Made by a program: the position numbers and the translations under genes. This document shows, piece after piece, positions 9,901 through 17,492 of a stretch of DNA of 64,000 bases; position 1 is the first letter of the stretch; each line of letters begins with the position of its first letter. A model generated the notes under the pieces. It did no database searches, was not told where the DNA came from, and was given only the letters and a program-made list of their open reading frames with translations. This DNA is from Xanthomonas hortorum pv. pelargonii (GTDB taxonomy: Bacteria; Pseudomonadota; Gammaproteobacteria; Xanthomonadales; Xanthomonadaceae), in the NCBI RefSeq assembly GCF_024499015.1, contig NZ_CP098604.1, forward strand, positions 4,960,001-5,024,000, in the 5' to 3' direction.

Positions 9901-10301
9901 AGCACCGGGGCGGCGATGAAACCCACGATCAACGCACTGGCCAGCAGCGCGCCGACCAGTGCGGCGCCAATGAAGCGTCCCCACAGCAAGGCCGGCAGGC
10001 AGATCGGCAGCGACAACACCACTTCATGCAGATCGGCCTGGCGGTCGCGCAGCAGCGGTTGCGCAAACACCCAGGCCCAGGCGAAGAACAGGAAGAACAT
10101 GCAGCCGGTGGACATCAGGTAGATCAGGCTGGGAGCGTTGCGCGGAATGTCGGTGCCGCCCATCTGTTGCACGTAGTCGGCATTGGTCAGGCACATCAGC
10201 AGATAGCCGGCCAGGCCGACGAAAACCAGGCCGACAATGCCGCTGCGCAGCCCGGCGCGCAGCTCCGCGCGCGCTTCCTGCAGCAGCTGCGCTGCGCTCA
10301 T
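6904..10301 (-). CDS. ABC-2 permease fused to an M1-aminopeptidase-like domain (three apparent frameshifts)
   Basis: One locus of about 1132 residues after correction. Start ATG at 10301 overlaps the ATPase stop (ATGA). The first half is membrane-embedded: many hydrophobic helices (GIVGLVFVGLAGYLLMCL, TGCMFFLFFAWAWVFAQ, FGLSALLMLLWMFAVVVL and a second set around ATYLVIAFLIAALVGWVW). The second half is soluble and resembles the gluzincin M1 fold, with WLGDGVAGALGL (about residue 930) at the place of the WLxEG segment. The zinc motif HExxH is not seen upstream of it; the aligned stretch reads IASALARQAL, so catalysis is doubtful. Frames break at G/C runs near 9559-9567, 8578-8582 and 7835-7839. 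The architecture matches known permease/M1 fusions of unclear substrate. With the ATPase it probably forms an ABC-2 type exporter. Confidence 0.78.
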
Positions 10302-11188
10302 GCCGCCTCCGCGACGTTGGCATGCGCCTGCGCCAACGCGGCGTAATACACGTCTTCCAGGCGCGGCAGGTGCGGCACGAAGCGTGGATCCGGCGCCTGC
10401 TGCGCCAGTGCGATCACGCGTGAGCCCTCGGGGCTGGCGGTGGCATGCAGATGGGGCGGCAATGGCTGACCGCGCGGCACCACGCAGTGCCACAGGCGAC
10501 CGCGATAGGGCGCTATCAGCGCGTCCGGGGTGCCTTCGGCGACGATGCGTCCGGCCGCCAGGATCGCCAGGCGCCGGCAGAGGTTTTCCACGTCCTCGAC
10601 GATGTGGGTGGACAGCAGCACGATGGCGTCGGCCGCCACCTCGGCCAGGACATGGTGGAAGCGATTGCGCTCGGCCGGATCCAGCCCGGCGGTCGGTTCG
10701 TCGACGATCAGCAGACGTGGCGCGCCCACCAGTGCCAGTGCGATGCCGAAGCGGCGCAGCATCCCGCCGGAATAGCTGGCGACCTCGCGGTCGGCGACCT
10801 GGGCCAGATTGACCTTCTCCAGCAGGCCGTGCACCTCGTCGCGGCGCTCGCCTCGGTCGGTGCGTCCCTTGAGCCAGGCGAACCGATCCAGCAGCGTGCG
10901 CGCGGACATGCCGGGATAGGCGCCAATCTGCTGCGGCAGATAGCCCAGGCGGCGGCGCAGGTGGTCAGGGTCTGCGAGCACGTCCACACCATCCAGCTGA
11001 ATCCGGCCGCTGTCGGGGGTTTGCAAGGTGGCCAAGGTGCGCATCAGGCTGCTTTTGCCGGCACCGTTGGGCCCGAGCAGCCCATACATGCCAGATTGCA
11101 CATGCAGGTCCACCCCGGCGAGCGCGTGGACGCCGTTGCGGTAGGTTTTGGTCAAGCCTTCGATCAGTAAGCCGGAGGTGGCGGTCAT
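10298..11188 (-). CDS. ABC transporter ATP-binding protein (ABC-2 type)
   Basis: A 296-residue ATPase. Walker A is GPNGAGKSS (about residues 38-46), the signature motif is YSGGMLRRFGIAL, Walker B is LLIVDEPTAGLDP, and the H-loop is STHIVED. The C-terminal 70 residues are typical of ABC-2 ATPases of the drug/lipid efflux type. Start ATG at 11188 (MTATSG) was preferred because upstream in-frame sequence lacks family similarity. It overlaps the permease/M1 gene by 4 bases, so the two surely work together. The substrate is not evident. Because the pair lies between siderophore genes and a FyuA-like receptor, a role in siderophore or precursor traffic is a guess only. Confidence 0.92.
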   Translation of the reverse strand: MTATSGLLIEGLTKTYRNGVHALAGVDLHVQSGMYGLLGPNGAGKSSLMRTLATLQTPDSGRIQLDGVDVLADPDHLRRRLGYLPQQIGAYPGMSARTLLDRFAWLKGRTDRGERRDEVHGLLEKVNLAQVADREVASYSGGMLRRFGIALALVGAPRLLIVDEPTAGLDPAERNRFHHVLAEVAADAIVLLSTHIVEDVENLCRRLAILAAGRIVAEGTPDALIAPYRGRLWHCVVPRGQPLPPHLHATASPEGSRVIALAQQAPDPRFVPHLPRLEDVYYAALAQAHANVAEAA

Positions 11189-11752
11189 GCGCGTCCAGTG
11201 CCTTGAATGTGAGGTGCCGTAAATGTGGGAAAAACGCAGCGCCGGCGACGTGCTGCGACGCGCAGACGCAGGCGATGTCGATCCGGTTTGGTGCTGCGCC
11301 AGCCGGGCGGTCGTGTGTCGTTGCATCGCCGGTGGCGCAGGGATGCGAGTCCCTCGCAGCCTCCAGTGCCCGCAGAGGCCGGTACCGTCAGTGCCGGTGG
11401 GCGATCACAGGCGCAGCGCCGGAGTGCCGCCGTCGCGTGCCGATCCGCCTTGGCATGCGGTGGAACGCCGGCACTTTCACTGACGCGGACAAGGTGTCGG
11501 TCCGCGGCACAGGGGGTTGATGGTCATTGATGCAGTCGGTGTCGGGACGCAGTCGCCAAGTGAAGGTAATGTTATGTTTTAACATAACAATTGATGTCCG
11601 TCACGGTTAATGGTTGTCGACAGCGCACTTGCCTCGCAGGAATTCCCCGCGCGCGACCGCGCTTCAGGTCTGTAGCGAGCGCAACGCGTGCCGGATCGCG
11701 CGAGCGCGTTGCCGACGGCGTCCGCACCATCGGTCAAGGCATGACCGCATGC
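11189..11752. other. Gene-free stretch between the methyltransferase and ABC genes
   Basis: About 560 bases without a convincing gene. The only feature noted is the AT-rich perfect palindrome at 11571-11588. It probably contains the promoter of the ABC/receptor unit. Confidence 0.6.
11571..11588. promoter_or_regulatory. Candidate operator: 8-bp perfect inverted repeat GTTATGTT-TT-AACATAAC
   Basis: A perfect palindrome with a 2-base centre in an AT-rich pocket of otherwise GC-rich DNA, 383 bases before the ABC ATPase ATG. The half-sites GTTAT/ATAAC recall Zur-type operators, but the spacing (8 rather than 3 bases) does not fit, so no regulator is assigned. Confidence 0.45.
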
Positions 11753-12508
11753 CTATGCCAGCCGTAGCAGCGCAGCGGGAACCGGGCTGTCGGTCAGCCG
11801 CTCGGCGGTGAAGCCGGCTGCAGCGGCTTCGTCCACTACGGTGTCCAGGCCGAACGCCCGCCACTCGCGCTCGATCGCAAAGCTGCGGAGTTGTGTAGCG
11901 CCGTCGCTTTGACCGAAGCGCGTCCGCCAGCGGATGAGCTCCGGGTCCGCTCCGGCGGGTTGCCCGCTGAGCCAGATCTGGTAACGGTGCCGTCCCACCT
12001 GGACGTCGGCCACCTGCGACTCGGGGATGGATTGCGGCCGGTCCAGCGGCATCACGTCCACCAGCACCACGCCTGCCGGTGCCAGCGCTGCCGCCAGTCG
12101 TGGCCAGAGCGCGCGCCGCGTGGGCGGGTCGAAGAAGCCGATGCACCCGCATGCCAGCGCCACATCGATGCTGGCAGGCAACGGGGCCTGGGCGATGTCG
12201 GCGGGGGTCACGGTGACCCGGCGGCGCAGTTGGGCGTCGGCAAGGATGCGCGCCATCAGCCCTACGCGCATCGAGGCCGAGGGTTCTATGGCGTGGATGT
12301 CGGCCAGTGGCAAGGCGTCGGCGATGAGCTTGAGCGCCATGCCGGTGCCTGTGCCGATGTCGAGCACGACGCGTGCGTCGGGGCAGGCGGCGCGCAGGGC
12401 ACCGGACACCGACGCGTGGCGCGCTGTCCAATGTTGCTCGGACAGGATGTCGTACCACTCGGCGGACTGGGTGTACGCGTCCTGGGATGCGGCGAGGTTG
12501 TCTGTCAT
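11753..12508 (-). CDS. Class I SAM-dependent methyltransferase of the siderophore locus
   Basis: A 251-residue protein. The SAM-binding motif I is VVLDIGTGTGMALK (about residues 46-59), followed by IHAIEPSASM, ADIAQAPLPASIDVALACGCIGFF and a later LAPAGVVLVDVMP. Start ATG at 12508 has AGGAG 6 bases upstream. It lies 102 bases after the salicylate fusion gene on the same strand and is probably the last gene of the biosynthetic unit. The yersiniabactin set needs no free-standing methyltransferase, as its methylations are done by domains inside HMWP1. This could therefore add a tailoring methyl group or serve the neighbouring system; the substrate cannot be read from sequence. Confidence 0.8.
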   Translation of the reverse strand: MTDNLAASQDAYTQSAEWYDILSEQHWTARHASVSGALRAACPDARVVLDIGTGTGMALKLIADALPLADIHAIEPSASMRVGLMARILADAQLRRRVTVTPADIAQAPLPASIDVALACGCIGFFDPPTRRALWPRLAAALAPAGVVLVDVMPLDRPQSIPESQVADVQVGRHRYQIWLSGQPAGADPELIRWRTRFGQSDGATQLRSFAIEREWRAFGLDTVVDEAAAAGFTAERLTDSPVPAALLRLA

Positions 12509-12610
12509 GGGGGCTCCTGGTGAGCGGTGATGTGCGGCGATCGACGTGGGAGGCAGGCGTTTGTGCAAGGTCGTGCTGGCGGGGTCGTGCTTAGCGAGGT
12601 GCAGGGGATG

Positions 12611-15580
12611 TCAGTCGGCGGCGTCGGGGAGGGGACGTCGGCGTAGATGGCAAGCTACCGAGGCCAGTTTTTCGCAGGTTTCCGTCCATTCCCGTTCCGG
12701 CGTGGAGGAGGGCACCAGGCCGGCGCCGGCCTGCAGCCAGCAGCGCTCGCCGTGTCGGTAAACCGCGCGCAGGACCAGTGCGGCGTCCATCGCGCCGTCG
12801 CTATCGACCAGCAGGACGCAGCCGCTGTAGAGCCCGCGCGGCGCCGGTTCGTGGCGTCGGATGCTGTCCAGCGCCTCGCGTTTGGGAATGCCGGATGCGG
12901 TCACCGCCGGGAACAGCGTCTCGAAGGCACTCCAGGCATCGCGGCCCGATGCCAGCCGGCCGCTGACCCGCGAGGCGAGGTGTTGCACACTGCCTCGGCA
13001 AGAGACCTCCATAAACTCGCTTACGCCCAGAGAGTCGGGGCTGCAGATGGACGCCATTTCCTGCAAGGCGAGCTTCACCGAGACGGCGTGTTCGGCGATT
13101 TCCTTGGGGTCGGCAAGCAGCTCGCGGCGTAGCCGTTCGTTCTCTGCCGAATCGCCGCACAGTGCGCTGGTGCCGGCCAGCGGTTGAGTGGAGACCCGGC
13201 CCAGGGCGTCGATTTCCACCACCGTCTCGGGGCTGAATCCATAGGCCTGGAAGTCGCCGTCGCGCAGCAGAAAGGAGCGCGCCGGCGTGTTGCAGCGACG
13301 GCCTGCCAGATAGCTGGCCACCATATCGAGGTCTGCCGGCGCTTCGACGGTGCGCGACAGAATGACCTTCTGGTAGGCATGCGCATGCATCTCGGCAAGG
13401 GCAGCGGCGACGTGCTGCTTGTAGAGGTGCTCCTCGCCTGCGTGCGTGTCCACACCGATCTGGACAGGTTGGCCCGCCGCCGGCTCGCTGGCGGCATCCT
13501 GGGCGACCACGCGCGCTTGCAGGTCATCCAGATCGGTCGAATCCAGTGCACGCAGCAGCGCCTGGCCGGGGCGCAAGCGGATTTCGGCGCGGGGAATGGA
13601 CAAGGTGAGCAATGGCCGGCTGCCCTGGCTGCCGCCAAGGCCATGCAGCAGGTGGGCCAATTCGAAATCGGCGCGGCCATAGGCGCGCCAGCCTTCGAAC
13701 GGAATCCCGGCGAGCGCCTGGGCGACGCCCGCGCACGGCGAGGACGCCGGGCCGAGCGTAGCGTCGCTGCGGCGCACGGTTCCGTCCGGCTCGATCACCA
13801 CCTGCATTACCGCATCCAGGCCGATGCTGCATTCGTCGCCGCGTTCGTACAGCGTGTAGTGCTGCGACTCCACAGTGGCGGCCAGCCGCGTGGCCAGCTC
13901 CAGTGGCGGGGTAGTCACTGCAATGCGGCGTTCGGCGTAGCGCGCGGCGGGCGGCGGTGATGCTGCGGATGCGCTGGCGCGCCGCTCCTGGGCGATTGCG
14001 ATCAGCCGCTGCTTGTCGATCTTGCCCACCGGGGTCAGTGGCCAGGCTGCGATCGTTTCCGCTTGGTCGGGCAGTTTGAAGGCGCTCAGGCCTTGCGCGC
14101 GCAGCGCCTGGCGCAGGCTGGCGGTATCGATGCCGCTGTCGTTCGGCTGCACGAAGGCGCAGATTCGCTCGCCCAGCACGGCGTCGGGTACCCCCACGAC
14201 CACCGCTGCCCCCACACCGGCAAGCTGGCCGAGTGCGCACTCGACCTCGGCGGTGGAGATCTTCTCGCCGCCGCGCTGGATCTGCTCCTTGATGCGGCCT
14301 TCCACGATCAGGTTGCCGGCCGGATCCTGGCGCACCAAATCGCCGGTGCGGTAGTAGCCATCGCGGGTGAAGCTGCTGGCATGCTGTTCGGTGGCGCGGT
14401 AATAGCTGCCGATGGTGTAGGGGCCGCGGGTGAGCAGTTGCCCCACCTTGCCCGGCGGCACCTGTTGCTCGTGCTCGTCGACGATACGGATCTGGTCCTG
14501 CGGTGACAGCGGCCGTCCCTGGGTGTGCAGGATGGTGTCGGCCGGATCGTCTAGCCGGGTGTAGCACAGCAGGCCTTCGGCCATGCCGAACACCTGTTGC
14601 AGCGGGCCCAGTGCGTCGGGGACGCGCCGTGCCAGTGCCGGTTCCAGCCGCGAGCCGCCGATCTGGACCAGGCGCAGACTGGACAGGTCGCTGTCCTCCC
14701 AGTCGCGGGCCTGCACCCACAACTGCGCCAGCGGCGGTACCAGCGCCACATGGGTGACGCGTTCGCGTTCGATCAACGGCATCGCCTCGTCGCAGCTGGC
14801 ACTGCACGACAGCACCACGGTGCCGCCGCGCGCCAGCGTGCCGAGGATGCCGGGGCAGGCCAGGGTGAAGTTATGCGCGATCGGCAGCACGGCCAGATAC
14901 ACTGTGGTCTCGTCCAGCCCGCATAGCTCGGCCGAGGCGCTGAAGTTGTAGGCGTAGTCGCGATGGGTGCGCGCAATCAGCTTGGGCACGCCGGTGGTCC
15001 CGCCCGAGAGCAACAGCAGCGCGGTGTCGCCAGGCGCAGGAACCGGCCATGGCCGTGGTTCGTCATCCAGGCTGGCGAGCGCGTAGGTGCCGGGAGCCTG
15101 TGGGCCGGGCTCGCCATCGATGACCACCGCGCGCAGGCAGGTGTGCGCCTGCGCCATCTGCGCGGCCAGCGGCCGGTAGTCGAAACCGCCGACCTGGTCC
15201 GGCACGAAATAGGCTGCCGGTTCGGCCAGGCGGCACAGCGCGTCGATGTCGTGCGCGCGTTGGGTGGGCATCGCCAGCACTGGAATCACGCCCAGGCGCA
15301 GCAGCGCGAAGCAGACCGTGACAAATCCCATGCCGTTGGGCAGTTGCAGCATCGCGCGGTCGCCGCTGCGCAGTCCCAACGCATGCAGGCCTGCGGCCAG
15401 CCGGTCCACGCGGCGGTCCAGGTCGGCGAACGAGATCCGGCTGTCTTCGTCCACCAACGCGGTGCGGGACGCATGCAGATGTGCCCAGCGGCGCAGGCAT
15501 TCGCCCAGCGCGGGATGCGGGTCGGACGGGCCGCAGGCCGAGGTGGCGTCTGCAAGCGGGTTGCTGCTGAGTGCGTTCAT
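12611..15580 (-). CDS. Salicyl-AMP ligase fused to salicylate synthase (YbtE-YbtS/Irp5-Irp9 in one protein)
   Basis: A single uninterrupted 989-residue protein. Residues 1 to about 535 are an aryl-acid AMP ligase: core LLLLSGGTTGVPKLIARTH (about 194-212), the aryl-acid marker LPIAHNFTLACPG, YRTGDLVRQDPAGNLIVEGR and GGEKISTAEVE. Residues from about 545 to 989 are a chorismate-utilising enzyme of the MbtI/Irp9 type: YQKVILSRTVE with the conserved Lys, PLAGTSAL, DPKEIAEHAVSVK, VSCRGSVQHLASRVSG, FPAVTASGIPKREAL, PRGLYSGCVLLVD and LQAGAGLV. It should convert chorismate to salicylate via isochorismate, then adenylate salicylate and load the aryl carrier domain of the NRPS. In Yersinia these are two proteins. 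It starts 4 bases after the thioesterase stop. Confidence 0.9.
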   Translation of the reverse strand: MNALSSNPLADATSACGPSDPHPALGECLRRWAHLHASRTALVDEDSRISFADLDRRVDRLAAGLHALGLRSGDRAMLQLPNGMGFVTVCFALLRLGVIPVLAMPTQRAHDIDALCRLAEPAAYFVPDQVGGFDYRPLAAQMAQAHTCLRAVVIDGEPGPQAPGTYALASLDDEPRPWPVPAPGDTALLLLSGGTTGVPKLIARTHRDYAYNFSASAELCGLDETTVYLAVLPIAHNFTLACPGILGTLARGGTVVLSCSASCDEAMPLIERERVTHVALVPPLAQLWVQARDWEDSDLSSLRLVQIGGSRLEPALARRVPDALGPLQQVFGMAEGLLCYTRLDDPADTILHTQGRPLSPQDQIRIVDEHEQQVPPGKVGQLLTRGPYTIGSYYRATEQHASSFTRDGYYRTGDLVRQDPAGNLIVEGRIKEQIQRGGEKISTAEVECALGQLAGVGAAVVVGVPDAVLGERICAFVQPNDSGIDTASLRQALRAQGLSAFKLPDQAETIAAWPLTPVGKIDKQRLIAIAQERRASASAASPPPAARYAERRIAVTTPPLELATRLAATVESQHYTLYERGDECSIGLDAVMQVVIEPDGTVRRSDATLGPASSPCAGVAQALAGIPFEGWRAYGRADFELAHLLHGLGGSQGSRPLLTLSIPRAEIRLRPGQALLRALDSTDLDDLQARVVAQDAASEPAAGQPVQIGVDTHAGEEHLYKQHVAAALAEMHAHAYQKVILSRTVEAPADLDMVASYLAGRRCNTPARSFLLRDGDFQAYGFSPETVVEIDALGRVSTQPLAGTSALCGDSAENERLRRELLADPKEIAEHAVSVKLALQEMASICSPDSLGVSEFMEVSCRGSVQHLASRVSGRLASGRDAWSAFETLFPAVTASGIPKREALDSIRRHEPAPRGLYSGCVLLVDSDGAMDAALVLRAVYRHGERCWLQAGAGLVPSSTPEREWTETCEKLASVACHLRRRPLPDAAD

Positions 15581-15584
15581 GGAG

Positions 15585-16360
15585 TCACCTGGCGTGGGTC
15601 ACGCCTGTGGAGTGGAATGCGAAGCGGCGCGCCAGATGGCTCAGGAAGGCCCGTGGCCGCCGGGTGGCGTAGAAGTGGTCGCCGGCGATGCAGACCGGGC
15701 CGTCGGCCTCGTGTAGCCACTGCGCCCACGCCGCAACCTCGCTGTGATCGGCTTCGGCGTCGTTGCTGCCGTGAATCAGCAAGGCGGGCGTGCGCAGGCG
15801 CTGCCGGTCCGATGAAGCGGGGCGGTGATAACGTTCGGTAGCGCGGAAGTCGGCGCGCAGCATGGGCAGGAACAGCGCCATCAGTGCAGGCTCGGCCAGC
15901 AACTCGGCGCTGCAGCCGCCGATGTCGACCAACTGCGTCAGGAAGGTGCGGTCGTCCAATGGGCTGAGCAGCCGTCGCCCGCGTAGGTGGGGCGCGTGGC
16001 AACCGGACAGCGCCAGGCCGGCCGGCGATTCCCCTGCCGTTCCAGCAGCGCACAGGCCTCGAACGCGACCTGAGCCCCCATGCTGTGGCCGGCGAGCACT
16101 GCGCGCTGCGGGGCGATCTGTGCTTCGACAAGCGCTGCGACCAGGTCGGCGGCGAGCGTACCGATGTCCGTGCTGCACGCCTCGTGCAGGCGATGGTCGC
16201 GGCCGGGATAGATCGCCAGGGACACCTGCAGCGCGCCTGCGTCGATGCCGTGCCAGCTGCGGAAGGCCGCGCCGCTGCCGCCGGCGAACGGGCACAGCAC
16301 CACGTGCAGCGCCGGGTCCGGCCCGGTCACCAGGGTGCGCAGCCTGCCGCCGTGGGTCAT
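15585..16360 (-). CDS. Type II thioesterase, YbtT/Irp4-like (one apparent frameshift)
   Basis: An alpha/beta hydrolase that edits wrongly loaded carrier domains in NRPS/PKS pathways. Start ATG at 16360 (MTHGGRLRTLV). Motifs: FAGGSGAAFRSWHG (about 28-41), the nucleophile elbow LAGHSMGAQVAFEA, LLIHGSNDAEADHSEV (catalytic Asp region) and GDHFYATRRP (catalytic His). The frame breaks at CCCC 16031-16034. One added C joins LERQG to ESPAGLALSGCHAP, the conserved ALSGCHAPH segment of this family, giving about 258 residues. It overlaps the reductase gene by 4 bases and precedes the salicylate fusion gene by 4 bases. Confidence 0.88.
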
Positions 16361-17492
16361 CGAGCCGCGATCGGTTCGGCGTGGCCCGGCGTGGCCGGGT
16401 CGCGCAGGTCGAGCAGACGCGGCGCGGGCAGGCTGCGCGCGTGGGCGGGGCCGGCGCAGCGCAGCACCTGTTGCCACAAAGTGGCCAGGGCGAGTTGGTA
16501 AGCCGGATCGAACGCCGGCGGCAGCGCAGCGCCATCCAGATGCTGACCCAGCAGCTGCAGCACCCGGCCCACGCCGGTGGGGCCGTCGATCTCGAGGCTG
16601 TGCCGCCAATCCGGCGGCGCCGGGTGCAGTACCTGGGTGGCGGGGCGCGCGAATGGATCCTCGTCCTGGTCGTGCGCGCGCTGGTACAGACTGCGGTCGC
16701 TGTCGTGGTGGTGTGGGTCGTACAGCGCCGCTGTCCACAGCACCGGTCCGTGACTGGCTTCCAGCGACAGATAACCGGACGGCCAGCCCAGCGTGAGCTG
16801 GTGCATGACCAGGCTGTGCAGGTCCGGATCCTGCGGGTCCAGATAGGTCTGCAGGCGCAGCGACGCCTGGCACTGCCCCAGATTCAACCGCAGCAGCCGG
16901 AAGGCCCGATCCTGGTCGGCGGTGGCTTCGACAGCGACGTCTTCAGCGCTGCCAGAGACCTGGCAGGCCTGCAGCAACAGGTCCAGCGACGAATACAGCA
17001 GTTGCCGGCTGGTAGTCAGCTGGGCGAAATGCGCCGCCTCACCGTCCAGCAACTGGCGCACGCGGCGCGCCCGATCGATCCAGCACGCGCCGGCCGGGGT
17101 ATGCGCGTAGTAACTGTTGATCCAGTAGGCCCGGCCTTGCGCATGCGCCAGTGCCTGCAGGCGTGCGGCGTCGTCCGGGTGCATGGGGTGCTCCTGGATC
17201 ACGTGCATCCCGCGGCGCAGAAAGGCCTCGGCCAGCGCTGTCCCGGTGCCGCCCACCACGGTGGAGCGCACCACCACGCAGGCGATGTCGATGTCGTCGG
17301 GGAGTTGTTCGATGGCGGTGTACAGCGGAATCCCGAAGGCATGCGCCAACTGCTGCGCGCGTGCACTGCCGGTTGCCAGCAGGCCCGCCAGCTCCAGGCC
17401 GGGCTGGTCCCGCAGGAAGGCGTTGAGGTACATCTCGCCGAACTTGGCGCCGGCGATCAGCACCCGCCGGGGGTAGGGGAGGAGGTGGTCAT
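16357..17492 (-). CDS. Thiazolinyl imide reductase, YbtU/Irp3-like (one apparent frameshift near the start)
   Basis: A Gfo/Idh-type NADPH oxidoreductase that reduces an enzyme-bound thiazoline ring to thiazolidine in yersiniabactin and pyochelin assembly. Diagnostic segments: VLIAGAKFGEMYLNAFL (nucleotide-binding start, unusual GAKFGE), VVVRSTVVGGTGTALAEAFL, IQEHPMHPDD with the conserved His pair, YWINSYYAHTPAG and LGWPSGYLSLEASHGPV. The ATG at 17492 overlaps the preceding irp1 stop (ATGA) and reads MTTSSPTP. One base missing in GGGGG 17469-17473 separates it from RRVLIAGAKFG. If the break is real, translation could begin at GTG 17463. Total about 378 residues. Confidence 0.9.

Noticed and set aside
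11203..11520. 105-codon open frame on the plus strand in the gap before the ABC genes
   Set aside because: It starts without a ribosome site, has no family resemblance and has Cys/Arg-rich random composition.
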